Source of the DNA: Siderastrea siderea
Taxonomy: Eukaryota > Cnidaria > Anthozoa > Scleractinia > Rhizangiidae
Direction: 5' to 3'
Length of the DNA stretch: 64,000 nt
Assembly: GCA_964030785.1 (NCBI GenBank)
Contig: OZ034979.1
Span: forward strand, 35,638,984-35,702,983
The notes beneath the pieces were generated by a model. The model saw only the letters and a list, made by a program, of their open reading frames with translations. It had not been told where the DNA came from and did not search any database. Shown in pieces: positions 35,240 to 43,573 of this stretch. A program made the position numbers and the translations under genes. How positions within the stretch are numbered: position 1 is the stretch's first letter; every line of letters begins with the position of its first letter.

Positions 35240-35870
35240 TATATATCTTCATCAAAATTGTTTTCATTAATTTCAGAGGCTTATCATAGTAAAAGAAAGA
35301 ATATTTTTTATCGGTGGCGCGATCTAAAGCGTCATGATCTACACCTATCTCGTCTGCAATCCGTTTGATATCTCTTGGAAGACATCTGAAAATACAAAAA
35401 TGGCTGCAGTTATCACGGATGTTTTTCGGCGTCTTGTAGAAGTTTTGAGTGAGGTAAATAACGCAGTAGTTTCTGTGCCGCCCGTTGTAAAAATATTCAA
35501 TGATGCTGTTTTGGTTGCTTTCACAAACAAGATCATCAAAAACAACAATTTTTTGGTTGTTCACCGGAAGCTCTTCGAGTGGAATGATTTCATCACCGGG
35601 AGCCTCGATGACCTCGTAACCAACCTTGGAGTTGATTTGTTCAGCAAAGCCCTGCAAAAGACTCTGGTATTTGTTCTGGTGCAGGTTTTTTGAAAATAGG
35701 TAGATTTTATCAAACTCCAACAAAAAATAAATCATATTCATTAATATGTTTGTTTTACCAGAATTACTGGGTCCACAAATTAGCATGCGGAAAACATCTG
35801 TTGGCATGCAAGGGTGGCCTTGCTTGTAGTTACTCTTGGAAGAACCTTGGTCAAAATTTACAAACTTCAT
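35226..35870 (-). CDS. Genome-packaging ATPase (FtsK/HerA, A32-like)
   Basis: 214 intact residues. The Walker A motif GPSNSGKT is at residues 33-40, Walker B VVFDD at about 109-113, and a sensor-like YLTQNFYKTPKNIRDNCS follows. This is the layout of the Polinton and adintovirus packaging ATPase, which drives DNA into the capsid. It is a hallmark gene of the element and one of the few still open. Its start codon faces that of the PPPY protein across a 34-base gap with a shared TATATA. Confidence 0.88.
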   Translation of the reverse strand: MKFVNFDQGSSKSNYKQGHPCMPTDVFRMLICGPSNSGKTNILMNMIYFLLEFDKIYLFSKNLHQNKYQSLLQGFAEQINSKVGYEVIEAPGDEIIPLEELPVNNQKIVVFDDLVCESNQNSIIEYFYNGRHRNYCVIYLTQNFYKTPKNIRDNCSHFCIFRCLPRDIKRIADEIGVDHDALDRATDKKYSFFYYDKPLKLMKTILMKIYNGVY

Positions 35871-35904
35871 TTTTTTTTCGCTTCTATATATTCACGCTGG
35901 AAGT
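35871..35904. promoter_or_regulatory. Compact bidirectional promoter between ATPase and PPPY genes
   Basis: Only 34 bases separate the two start codons. TATATA at 35885-35890 is nearly equidistant (about 14 bases) from each ATG. The sequence reads the same on both strands at its core, so it could serve both genes. The role is inferred from position and recurrence at other genes of the element. Confidence 0.55.
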
Positions 35905-36906
35905 ATGTCATTAAAAAATTGGCATCAATTAGCTGAAGAAAAATCGAAGCTTGATGAACAAACAGAAGAAATTCACCAAAAATTCAGAATGGATAAAATA
36001 AACAAAGAGTTTGGTCAGCTTTCAGGAGAAGAGTTTTTTAAACCAATTACAAAAAGGCTTGATGAAAAGAGCAGCACCACTGCGGAAGAAGAAGAAGAAG
36101 AGGAGGAGCAGGAAGTTCCTGATTACACAATGGATGAATTTGACGAAATTAACCCTTTTGGTGATGAATTCAGACCGGATGCACCAACACCAGCACCATC
36201 ACCACCAACAACACCAACAACAACCACAACAACTATAGTACCAACATCACTACCACCCCCATATCAAGAATTTGATGATCTTCCATTACCACCTCCACCT
36301 TTGATGGAAGAAACTGTTATGCCGGGAACTTCCAAAGATGAAACGAGGGAAGAAACATCAAAGCGGCTTAGAAATGTTAAAAGTATTCTTGCTAAATTTG
36401 GAAGTGATCCAACTTACAAAGTAAAAAGTAAAGGATCTAAATACTATGGATATAATGTGGAAGAACTAGAAGCTGAGGCATTCAAACTCGAAACAATTAA
36501 GGCACATCAAGAACACGCAGAAAAGTTACTTAAAAGGAAACAACCTTTATTAACACAATTACAAGAAAAAAAAGCGAAATTGAAACCACCTAAAAAACAA
36601 GAAAAAAGAGAAACTGCTCAAACTCCTCTTGAAAAAGCTGTCATGAGGCGAAGACCTGCTTTTGAACTTTCTGACGATGAAGATGACTTTTCTAAACAAG
36701 ATTGGGAAACCGAAGGAAGTGGCATCACTGATGAAGATAAAAAATTGATCAACCAACTTCATTTGAGCTTAGGATCGATAAAAGCAGGAAATAGCTCAAT
36801 AAAACTAAAAAATCAGGTATTATATCTGCTTGATTCACTAGTTGAACTCGGCACAATTGATAAAAAGCAAAAGAAAAAAATGATTACTAATTATATATCA
36901 CAATAA
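35905..36906 (+). CDS. Virion protein candidate with PPPY late-domain-like motif
   Basis: 333 residues from the ATG at 35905, chosen because an upstream in-frame start would overlap the ATPase and skip the promoter. Visible parts are a charged coiled N-terminus, an acidic run of about eight Glu, a Pro/Thr-rich linker, the motif PPPYQEF, a long basic coiled coil around EAEAFKLETIKAHQEHAEKL, a Lys-rich stretch, and a compact C-terminus with YLLDSLVELGTIDKKQKKKM. PPxY motifs recruit NEDD4-type ubiquitin ligases in retroviruses and adenoviruses. A scaffold or core role next to the capsid genes is likely. The stop codon overlaps the next start (TAATG). Confidence 0.65.
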   Translation: MSLKNWHQLAEEKSKLDEQTEEIHQKFRMDKINKEFGQLSGEEFFKPITKRLDEKSSTTAEEEEEEEEQEVPDYTMDEFDEINPFGDEFRPDAPTPAPSPPTTPTTTTTTIVPTSLPPPYQEFDDLPLPPPPLMEETVMPGTSKDETREETSKRLRNVKSILAKFGSDPTYKVKSKGSKYYGYNVEELEAEAFKLETIKAHQEHAEKLLKRKQPLLTQLQEKKAKLKPPKKQEKRETAQTPLEKAVMRRRPAFELSDDEDDFSKQDWETEGSGITDEDKKLINQLHLSLGSIKAGNSSIKLKNQVLYLLDSLVELGTIDKKQKKKMITNYISQ

Positions 36907-37667
36907 TGAGCTTTGATATTCTGCTTGACTCGAGCCTCGCAAAACTAGAAAGAGGTGGAGAACGGAATGTTTCACACGATTTTACAGTGAATTTTTATCC
37001 CCCTATCGACTTGGGTTCAGGAAAGTATAAAGCCGCGCTAAACAGACTTATCACAATGAGTTACTCATGGAATAATATCGATTCTCGTTATGATAATAAC
37101 AAAATTCGCTGGAAGAAAAAAACAGAACAAGCGTGGAAGACCTTGACTTTCCCGAATGGAATGTATGATTACAAAAGAATCAACACATTTATTCAGCAAC
37201 ACACCGGTAAAGTAGATCCAACAAACAAAGACAGCGATTACATTTTCACAATATATTTCGATATGTCAATTTATAGGATTGTGACTTTGATACATAACGA
37301 TTATGAGCTTGACTTGTCTCAAGAAAATTTTGGAGAATTACTTGGTTATGGTAAAACTGTCTTGAGAGGAGATGTTGTCGGAAGAAAAGTTCCAAATATC
37401 ACAAGAGGTGTTGATTGGGTGTATTTGCACTGCGATCTTATCTCACGCAAAACAAACAATGTTCCAAACGATGTTTTATACAATTTCTCAACAGCAGATC
37501 TTCTGGTTAGCTATCCATTTCGAAAAGAGCCGCGTCGGCTTAAGTGGCAACCTGTGAATAAAAGTTATATTGATGCAATAAGGGTTTGGGTGACAGATGG
37601 AAGAAACAACATTCTGGATCTCAACGGGACAGACATTGCAATCAGCTTAATGATTGAAAAAGAGTAA
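36906..37667 (+). CDS. Putative minor capsid (penton-like) protein
   Basis: 253 intact residues. The start overlaps the preceding stop by one base. The protein is rich in predicted beta strands with YKAALNRLITMSYSWNNI, FPNGMYDYKRINTFIQQ, NFGELLGYGKTVL and VWVTDGRNNILDLNG; the last resembles the C-terminal strand of jelly-roll proteins. Its position between the ATPase and the major capsid gene matches that of the minor capsid/penton gene in Polintons and adintoviruses. The single jelly-roll fold is inferred, not proven. Confidence 0.65.
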   Translation: MSFDILLDSSLAKLERGGERNVSHDFTVNFYPPIDLGSGKYKAALNRLITMSYSWNNIDSRYDNNKIRWKKKTEQAWKTLTFPNGMYDYKRINTFIQQHTGKVDPTNKDSDYIFTIYFDMSIYRIVTLIHNDYELDLSQENFGELLGYGKTVLRGDVVGRKVPNITRGVDWVYLHCDLISRKTNNVPNDVLYNFSTADLLVSYPFRKEPRRLKWQPVNKSYIDAIRVWVTDGRNNILDLNGTDIAISLMIEKE

Positions 37668-37694
37668 GGATTTTGTTGATATAAATATACAGTT

Positions 37695-38000
37695 GTGAAT
37701 CATCCGAGCGAGTGGGCAAGATTCTTTGACGAAAACACCGGACGTTATCGATATAAACACAAAGGGTCGGGTGTGATCCGTGACACCCTCATGACCATCG
37801 GTAAAGTATTCAAAGACACTGCAAAGAAAACAGCCGAAAAAGCCACAAAAACAATCGCTGAAAAGGCGGGTCAGAGAGTTGGTGAACTTGCTGTTGAAAA
37901 AGGTTCGAAACAAATACGAAATATACTGCAAGAGCGAAAAAAAAGAAAACCGTTGTCTAAAGAGTCGAAAAAGAAACTTGCAAATATTTTGCAAAACTAA
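37695..38000 (+). CDS. Small basic protein of the capsid cluster
   Basis: 101 residues with the first codon GTG at 37695; no ATG lies suitably upstream, so the start may be mutated or non-ATG. It begins NHPSEWARFFDENTGRYRYK, then KGSG, then an amphipathic Lys/Ala-rich helix and a very basic C-terminus (KKRKPLSKESKKKL). It resembles a DNA-condensing or membrane-active minor virion protein. TATAAATATA lies just upstream. The function is inferred from composition and position. Confidence 0.5.
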   Translation: MNHPSEWARFFDENTGRYRYKHKGSGVIRDTLMTIGKVFKDTAKKTAEKATKTIAEKAGQRVGELAVEKGSKQIRNILQERKKRKPLSKESKKKLANILQN

Positions 38001-38101
38001 ACACAGAAAAAATCAGACGCTCTTGTGAAATTAAATCGAATTTTGGCAAACGAAATTTAATCAAAGAAAAATTTTTTTTCTTTTAATATAACTCTGGCAA
38101 C

Positions 38102-39316
38102 ATGTTCAGAACTCCACAATTTCTTAAAAGATCAGAAGATATTCGTATTGAATGTGAAAAACAGTTAGTAGCCCCTGGGAATGATCAAACACAAGAAAAA
38201 GGTGGTTATAAATTCGTAATGGAAGACAGAAACCATTTTTATGACTGGTACAAAGCTTATTTCTTAGTTCATTTTAAGTTTGAAGCAAATGCAAATGGAG
38301 GTAACATTGTAGCTGACACTGAATCTGCTCCGATAAATGGTTCTTTTTCATTAATCAAAAATATGAGAGTTTCATCAGCGGGGACAGAACTTTCTGAGTC
38401 TAACAATATCCACAAAGGTATTTTCATTAAAAATCTGCTTGACTATTCAAACGATTATTCGGGAACTGTGGCAAAAGATCAATTTTGGTATCTTGATGTT
38501 GACGAAACCACAGTTACTGATACAAATACGACTAACCTTGGAATGTGTGCAAGAGCTCTTCTTTCAAATGGTGGAAAGATAGTTGAGACAAAAATTCCTT
38601 TAAACAGATACTCATTTTTCGAAAATCTTTCCGAAACTCTTTTACCACCAATGAAAATTGAGTTTGATATTACTCTGCAAAACGATAAAGAACTTATTTA
38701 CCAAAACGATGGAACAGTGCGAAGAATTGTTGTTAAAAGTTTTGAGTTATGGGTTCCACAACTATCCTTCCACGGTAAAGGGCAAAAATTTGTAAATGAA
38801 AATTTTTTAAAAACAAAAAAAATTTAATACTTGAAAGAACGAATTATAGAAAGTCCCCCAAGAACTGATACTGGTGGTACGTGTTCGTTTACACCTGCAA
38901 TTAAAAATGTAAAACATGTCTTCATATTTCTTCAACAATATCGTAAAAAAAATTCTGATAACTCGGCAAAATTAACTAGATGTCGACTAAATTATGGTGA
39001 AAATTTTTACCCTATAGTTAATTTCTCAGACAAACACAAATTGAGAATTTACGAACATTTGATAAATTACAGTTACAGAAATTATGATTACGACAGCGGC
39101 GTTCAGCTACAGATTGCAAACTTCGAGAGTTTATATCCGATCATTCACTTCGATCTGAGAAATAATGAAAAATTTATGACAAATGATCCCCAAAATCTTA
39201 CTTTTGAATACGAATTAAACGAAACAGCAAACCTTCAGTACATTATATACGCATATGTTATGAATGGAGAAGAATTTGTTTTAGAAACACTTGGTAATGA
39301 GCTTGTTGTTGTCTGA
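38102..39316 (+). pseudogene. Major capsid protein (double jelly-roll hexon) with one in-frame stop
   Basis: One frame runs from ATG 38102 to 39316 (about 404 codons) and is interrupted only by TAA at 38825-38827. The N-terminal half carries FELWVPQLSFHGKGQKFVNE. The C-terminal half carries IKNVKHVFIFLQQ, NFESLYPIIHFDLR, MTNDPQNLTFEYELNETANL and EEFVLETLGNELVVV. These blocks are typical of cnidarian Polinton capsid proteins. The protein should form the trimeric capsomer of the icosahedral shell. AATATA lies about 15 bases before the start. Apart from the stop, the frame is clean. Confidence 0.82.
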
Positions 39317-39354
39317 AAAAGTTAAAAAAATTCTGAATATAATATACACGCACG

Positions 39355-40059
39355 ATGAGCACAACTTATCATCCATATAAAATCGCACTGACTGATGGTC
39401 AGAAAAAGAAACTTCAAAAAGCTTATGTTTCGAAGACAGCTGTTACTCTGAGAGTTAAACCAGGCCAAATTGGGCGCGGTGACGAACTTCTCACTGCTAC
39501 TCAAATCTCGCGACTGAAGAAAACCTCAGCGGAAGGAAAAGGAATGGAAATAAAATTAAGCCAGACCCAGATTCAAAATACTGCGCAGCGTGGTGGAAGT
39601 TTGTTTTCTGCTATGCTTGGTTTGGCACGACCTTTGATAAAGCCAGCTCTTGGGGCATTAGCAAGTGCAGGTTTGAGTTTCGGCGCTGAAAAGGTGCTGA
39701 AAAAGATATTTGGAAAGGGTTTTGGGCCGAAAGAAATTGAACTTTACAAACTTGTCCAGAAAATGACTCCTACTCAGAAAAAAGAGGCAGAACAATATCT
39801 TGCTGGACAAGGTTTAGTAAAAGGAGGCGGCGCACACTACGACGGCTTCCTTGGTATGTTGGCGTCTCTCGGAGTACCTTTGGCCCTTGATTTAGTTCGA
39901 AAAATAATCGGAAAAGGTATGCAAACTCAACCACCACGCTCACGACAACGACGAGCACCTCCTCTACCACCACCTCCTAAAGGTAAAGGAATGCAAATTC
40001 AACCTCCACCTTTTTTGGAACTTGGGATGATTATTATTTTAAAAAAAACTGAAATTTGA
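39355..40059 (+). CDS. Glycine-rich pVI/PX-like virion protein
   Basis: 234 residues from ATG 39355. The N-terminal domain has YHPYKIALTDGQKKKLQKAY. A central hydrophobic, glycine-rich region (LFSAMLGLARPLIKPALGAL) could insert in membranes. The C-terminal tail is Pro-rich. Three sites fit the adenain consensus: QRGG-S (residues 78-82), IFGK-G and IIGK-G. The gene is just upstream of the protease, so it is a likely substrate. The last residues may be altered by an indel near 40040. Its role as an entry or core protein is inferred by analogy with adenovirus pVI. Confidence 0.55.
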   Translation: MSTTYHPYKIALTDGQKKKLQKAYVSKTAVTLRVKPGQIGRGDELLTATQISRLKKTSAEGKGMEIKLSQTQIQNTAQRGGSLFSAMLGLARPLIKPALGALASAGLSFGAEKVLKKIFGKGFGPKEIELYKLVQKMTPTQKKEAEQYLAGQGLVKGGGAHYDGFLGMLASLGVPLALDLVRKIIGKGMQTQPPRSRQRRAPPLPPPPKGKGMQIQPPPFLELGMIIILKKTEI

Positions 40060-40476
40060 AGATAAACCTCTATCCAACATTGACTTGAGAAAATGGTGCA
40101 ACTTTTTACGAATTCCAATAAAAGGTATTTTTGGCAGAAATGAAACAAAACCCTTGTTTCATTCTTCATGTATTATCAACTTGGATGATTTTGGAAGTTT
40201 GGGAACTCACTGGGTATGTTGTTGGCCTGCCAAAGATAAAGGTACTTACGAGTATTTCGATTCATTTGGGCTTCGCCACCTTTGGAATGGGAAAAAGAAA
40301 TGTCAATGCACGGGATGACACATTTTTTCAGAAACGATAACCAAATTCAATGGGAAAAAAGTGTGAGATGTGGTTACTACTGCCTTCTCTTTTTAAATGA
40401 AAGAAATAAAGGCACACGTTTTGCCGATATTTTGAAAATGTTCTCCAACGATTTACTTGAAAACGAGGAAATATAG
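40043..40476 (+). pseudogene. Adenain-like cysteine protease, frameshifted
   Basis: The first frame holds IPIKGIFGRNETKP, IINLDDFGSLGTHWVCCW and YEYFDSFG; the second, from about 40282, holds MTHFFRNDNQIQW and SVRCGYYCLLFLNERNKG. They supply the catalytic His (GTHW), the acidic residue (YFDS) and the nucleophile Cys (RCGYYC) of the C5 protease family. The shift near 40270-40280 looks like a single-base loss. This protease matures the virion proteins of Polintons and adenoviruses. The upstream start is unclear because the frame opens at 40043 without an ATG. Confidence 0.82.
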
Positions 40477-40508
40477 TGAAAAATTATTTTTCTTAAAATA
40501 TATATGCA

Positions 40509-40658
40509 ATGGAAGTGTACTGTGTGAAAGAAAAGCGGCACACGCCGAATGTGCAGGGAAGTGAAAAGGTTGTAATCACAAAGAACAATCGAAAACTCTT
40601 GAAGGTAAAATGCGCTAGTTGCGGAATAACGAAAATACGTTTTATGCCGGGAAACTAG
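40509..40658 (+). CDS. DUF5679-like short zinc-binding segment
   Basis: 49 residues beginning MEVYCVKEKRHTP with a later CASCGITK. This is the pattern of DUF5679 domains in several DNA viruses, where two Cys pairs bind a metal; here the first pair appears reduced to one Cys. TATATA lies 4 bases before the ATG. The frame ends within the region where the PLA2-like frame begins. The two may once have been one protein, now separated by a frameshift. Confidence 0.6.
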   Translation: MEVYCVKEKRHTPNVQGSEKVVITKNNRKLLKVKCASCGITKIRFMPGN

Positions 40659-41452
40659 GTGAGCCCTCCCGCGCGGAGGGCAGTGGAATATTCGGCGATG
40701 TTGCTATGGCGGTGGGTGATCTTGCTATTACAAAAGGAATCCCATATCTTGCGAAAAAAAGTGTTGAAGCTGGACGATATTACGCTTCTGAAGCAATGAG
40801 AGACCCCAAACTGCAAAAGAAAGCAATAAATTACACTCTTGACAAAGCCCGCCCAGTTATTCAAAAAGTTGGAAGTGAAATGTTAGATCAACTTTCAACT
40901 AAAGTTCGACCAAACCAACGTTACAAAACTGACAGACCTGATTTGGATGGAGCTGGGTTTGATATACATGCAGCAATTGGAAAATTTCCGAAACCAAAAA
41001 AAGGTTGGACATTACCGGGGCATAATTACACCGGGCCATACAACCCTCTTGAAAAGCAGGTGAACTACGGCCCAGAAACGGGTGAAATTCTGGAAATATA
41101 TCAACCACCGACAGGTGCAACAGATGCAATTGCTATGCAACATGATGTTGATTATGATGTTTGTTCCAACCGTGAAAAAAATTACGGTGAAAATCTCAAA
41201 AAATGCAAACACAAAGCGGATAAAAAAATGGTGAAGGCTCTTGACGCAGTTCCTTACAAACAAAGGCAGTGGGGTCATGCGGCTGCAAGAAATACAATCA
41301 ATGCTAAACAAAAGTTAGGGTTGGGTTTGAAACAACAAAAAGGGACTGGTGTTTTGGATAAACCATTAGATGCAATAAAATTTGCTGAAACTTTGACAAA
41401 AAAAAATGATTCCTTCCACAAAACCTGTATTCGATCGGTACTGGAAAGGTGA
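40619..41452 (+). pseudogene. Phospholipase A2-like (parvoviral VP1u-type) virion protein
   Basis: The coherent protein starts near 40670 and runs to 41452. A region with GIPYLAKKSVEAGRYYASEA leads to the PLA2-like core. This has the Ca-binding-loop-like LPGHNYTGPYNPLEKQ and the His-Asp dyad in AIAMQHDVDYDVC, then KADKKMVKALDAVP. This resembles the PLA2 of parvovirus capsids, which breaches endosomal membranes. The N-terminus overlaps the DUF5679 frame and has no good ATG before 40706. The C-terminus changes frame at an A9 run near 41399. Activity is inferred from the conserved residues only. Confidence 0.78.
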
Positions 41453-41591
41453 TATTGCGAAAAATGCTTTCACGGGACCAACTGGTGTCACAAGCAAGAA
41501 ATTTTGGACTCATCCAAAAAAGGGTACTGTCATGCGTTTGGTGAAAAATCCAAAAACTGGCAAATATGAAAATGTGTATGAAGAACCTTAA
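41406..41591 (+). CDS. Short frame overlapping the PLA2-like gene end
   Basis: 61 residues starting at an ATG right after an A9 run, with FDRYWKGDIAKNAFTGP and VMRLVKNPKTGKYENVYEEP. It reads like a genuine compact C-terminal domain. It may be the true end of the PLA2-like protein, reached by slippage or separated by an indel, or a small independent gene. Confidence 0.45.
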   Translation: MIPSTKPVFDRYWKGDIAKNAFTGPTGVTSKKFWTHPKKGTVMRLVKNPKTGKYENVYEEP

Positions 41592-43012
41592 TTGTTTGAC
41601 CACCACTTTTCTAGCCTGCGTAGCTGGCGGTATTGTTGGGTTTCGCGCGCACAAGCAAAAGCGGCGAAGCCGCGACAGCGAGCGGCGCAGCCGCGAGTGG
41701 CTTGGGGAGGAGAAGCTGAAATACCGCCTGCCCGGATGGGCTGCTTTTTTGGCTTCCGCCCCCTTATTTGCATTTTGACAAACTGATGACAGATTCTGTG
41801 GTTTCGAATATCCCAACCAATCAATGTTTGTTCGTCGGCAGTCGGCAAAAACTACCGGCGATAAAAAGTAAACAAACAAGCACGTCTTGAAATTTGCTTC
41901 TGTGCAGACTTAATTTTCTCGTCTGAAAATGATCTCGAATGAATTTAATGGTTGCAGGAAAACGTTCGGTATAAAAATCATGACCTTGTTCCCGTTGTTT
42001 TGCTTTTAGAAACGTGGCTGTTGAATTTTAGCGAGCAAGATCTAGGTTTCAAATTACACGTGATATTATGCAAATTTTACTTGCATCTACACCGCAGATT
42101 GATTGTAGCGTTTTCTATCTTGATACGAACGGTACACTCAGCTACGAAACGTTTGGGATTTTTAAGTTTTTTTCATTTGATTTATAGTTCTAAATAACTG
42201 AAGCTCTATAGTAATTTAATAAGTTTACAATCATTCAATACAATGCACCTTTTATTCCGTCCGTCACACAACGTTTCACTGCGTATTCAAATTCCCAGTG
42301 GGTCAAATTTCAACCAAAAATTAATTTGCATAAAGTTGTTTACGTGAGCGCTATGAACTTTTTAAAAGCTTTCAGCGGACTCGAGGAGTTTGCCCGATGT
42401 ATTTATTGGAAAAATTACAATCCCAAATCGAGGTGCGTGTTCGGCAAACAGTAGTTATTGTCGATACGATGGAATAGAAGTTTCATTCCAGGAGAAACGG
42501 GACGACCTGTGTGAAGTGCAGTCGTTTCGAGAGAAAGTCGATTATTTACCCGTTTGAATCAGACACGATTCATCTAAACACTGGTGATTTTGATGTGACC
42601 CGTTAAAAGCCTTCAATTTTCAGCCGTTTATCGATCGACCACTTTACTAAAAACATCCGCTAAATACATTGACAATAAAATAATAAGATGAACCATTCGC
42701 AACAACCAGCCGTTAGAGCGTTGATCCGATGCTGACAGATTGATTGACAACTTTCAGTAACGACCAATCAGAATTTTCCGTCCCTCCGTGGACGGAAAAT
42801 TCACTTGGCCCTAGTTTCCGGGCAGGCGGTTCTTCCCACCCCCAGACCCCCCCCCCCCCCCTCTTCTCGCCTTTTTCCCCTCCCCCACCCCCTTCCCTTC
42901 TCTTTTTTCCTCTCCCCAGTTTCTCCCTTGTTCGCGCGTTCAAAATGGCGGCCGGTCGTTCGTAATCGCTGTTTTCGAATCATTCCCCCCGCAAAACCGC
43001 CTGCTTTGCAGG
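41592..43012. other. Inserted block between PLA2-like and zinc-ribbon genes
   Basis: No Polinton gene is visible. The block is bounded by two related GC-rich repeats in opposite orientation (about 41613-41830 and 42700-43018), each starting with TAGCCTGC followed by a short stem. The middle (41831-42700) is AT-rich with no recognisable feature. It looks like foreign repeat DNA inserted into the element. Confidence 0.5.
41613..41830 (+). repeat. TAGCCTGC-type GC-rich repeat, copy 1
   Basis: It begins CTAGCCTGCGTAGCTGGCGG and contains GCGAAGCCGCGACAGCGAGC-like alternating stretches. A related sequence lies inverted at 42700-43018. Confidence 0.6.
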
Positions 43013-43018
43013 CTACCA
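42700..43018 (-). repeat. TAGCCTGC-type repeat, inverted copy 2, with C-rich tract
   Basis: Its minus strand begins GTAGCCTGCAAAGCAGGCGG. It includes a pyrimidine tract with a C-run at about 42847-42860, and an inverted pair TTTTCCGTCC/GGACGGAAAA at about 42774-42798. Confidence 0.6.
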
Positions 43019-43549
43019 CTTTTCAAACTCCTGTTTTGCGCGCAGTCTGCTTGCAAAGGTTTTAGGAAGGTGATGAGAAATAGATTCCATAATTTCTTTT
43101 TTGTTGGGCCAGCATTCAGAAGTTACAATTTCAAAATAATTGTGTAGAAAACAGGAGTAGTTCACTGACTTGCCGGTTTTCGCCTGAAATTCAGCAATAA
43201 CATTTCCCAGAAAAGCGATCTCGCTGGAAGAAAACATTTTGTAAATGTTCCATTTCCGAAAAATATTTTTTAAATGAAAATTAGTCGAAGGGGGCGCAGT
43301 GGAACTTCTTTCCCGATTTTCTTCTTGAAACTGTTCATCATCATCACATTCAAACACTCTACAACATTTTGGACATTCACGACAGAACTCATTCACCACA
43401 TAAAATAATTGCTCCTCGCATGAAGGACAACGATTAATCTTTTTTGATAACAGGCATAAGTGTAATTCATTTTCTTTTTTTGCAATATTTTCTTGCATCA
43501 TTTTTGATAAGATTTTCATACCCTGCAAACAACCAAACGGGTCGTACAT
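43013..43549 (-). CDS. Zinc-ribbon protein of unknown function
   Basis: 178 residues from ATG 43549 (the frame is open somewhat further upstream). The Cys pattern CPSCEEQLFYVVNEFCRECPKC is a zinc ribbon, followed by an acidic segment and a helical C-terminal half with EIAFLGNVIAEFQAKTGK. A transcription-factor role like viral late factors is possible but the C-terminus does not clearly match one. Its ATG lies 24 bases from the integrase start, head to head. The extreme C-terminus borders the inserted repeat and could be altered. Confidence 0.6.
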   Translation of the reverse strand: MYDPFGCLQGMKILSKMMQENIAKKENELHLCLLSKKINRCPSCEEQLFYVVNEFCRECPKCCRVFECDDDEQFQEENRERSSTAPPSTNFHLKNIFRKWNIYKMFSSSEIAFLGNVIAEFQAKTGKSVNYSCFLHNYFEIVTSECWPNKKEIMESISHHLPKTFASRLRAKQEFEKW

Positions 43550-43573
43550 TTTTTTATTGTGTATGGTATACAA

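Noticed and set aside
41406..41591. Programmed frameshift at the A9 run
   Set aside because: Cannot be told from a simple indel in a copy with many other breaks.
42713..43065. Pro- and Gly-rich open frames on both strands
   Set aside because: Translation of a C-rich tract within a repeat.
43013..43549. VLTF3-type late transcription factor assignment for the zinc-ribbon protein
   Set aside because: Only the zinc ribbon fits; the C-terminal half lacks the expected pattern.
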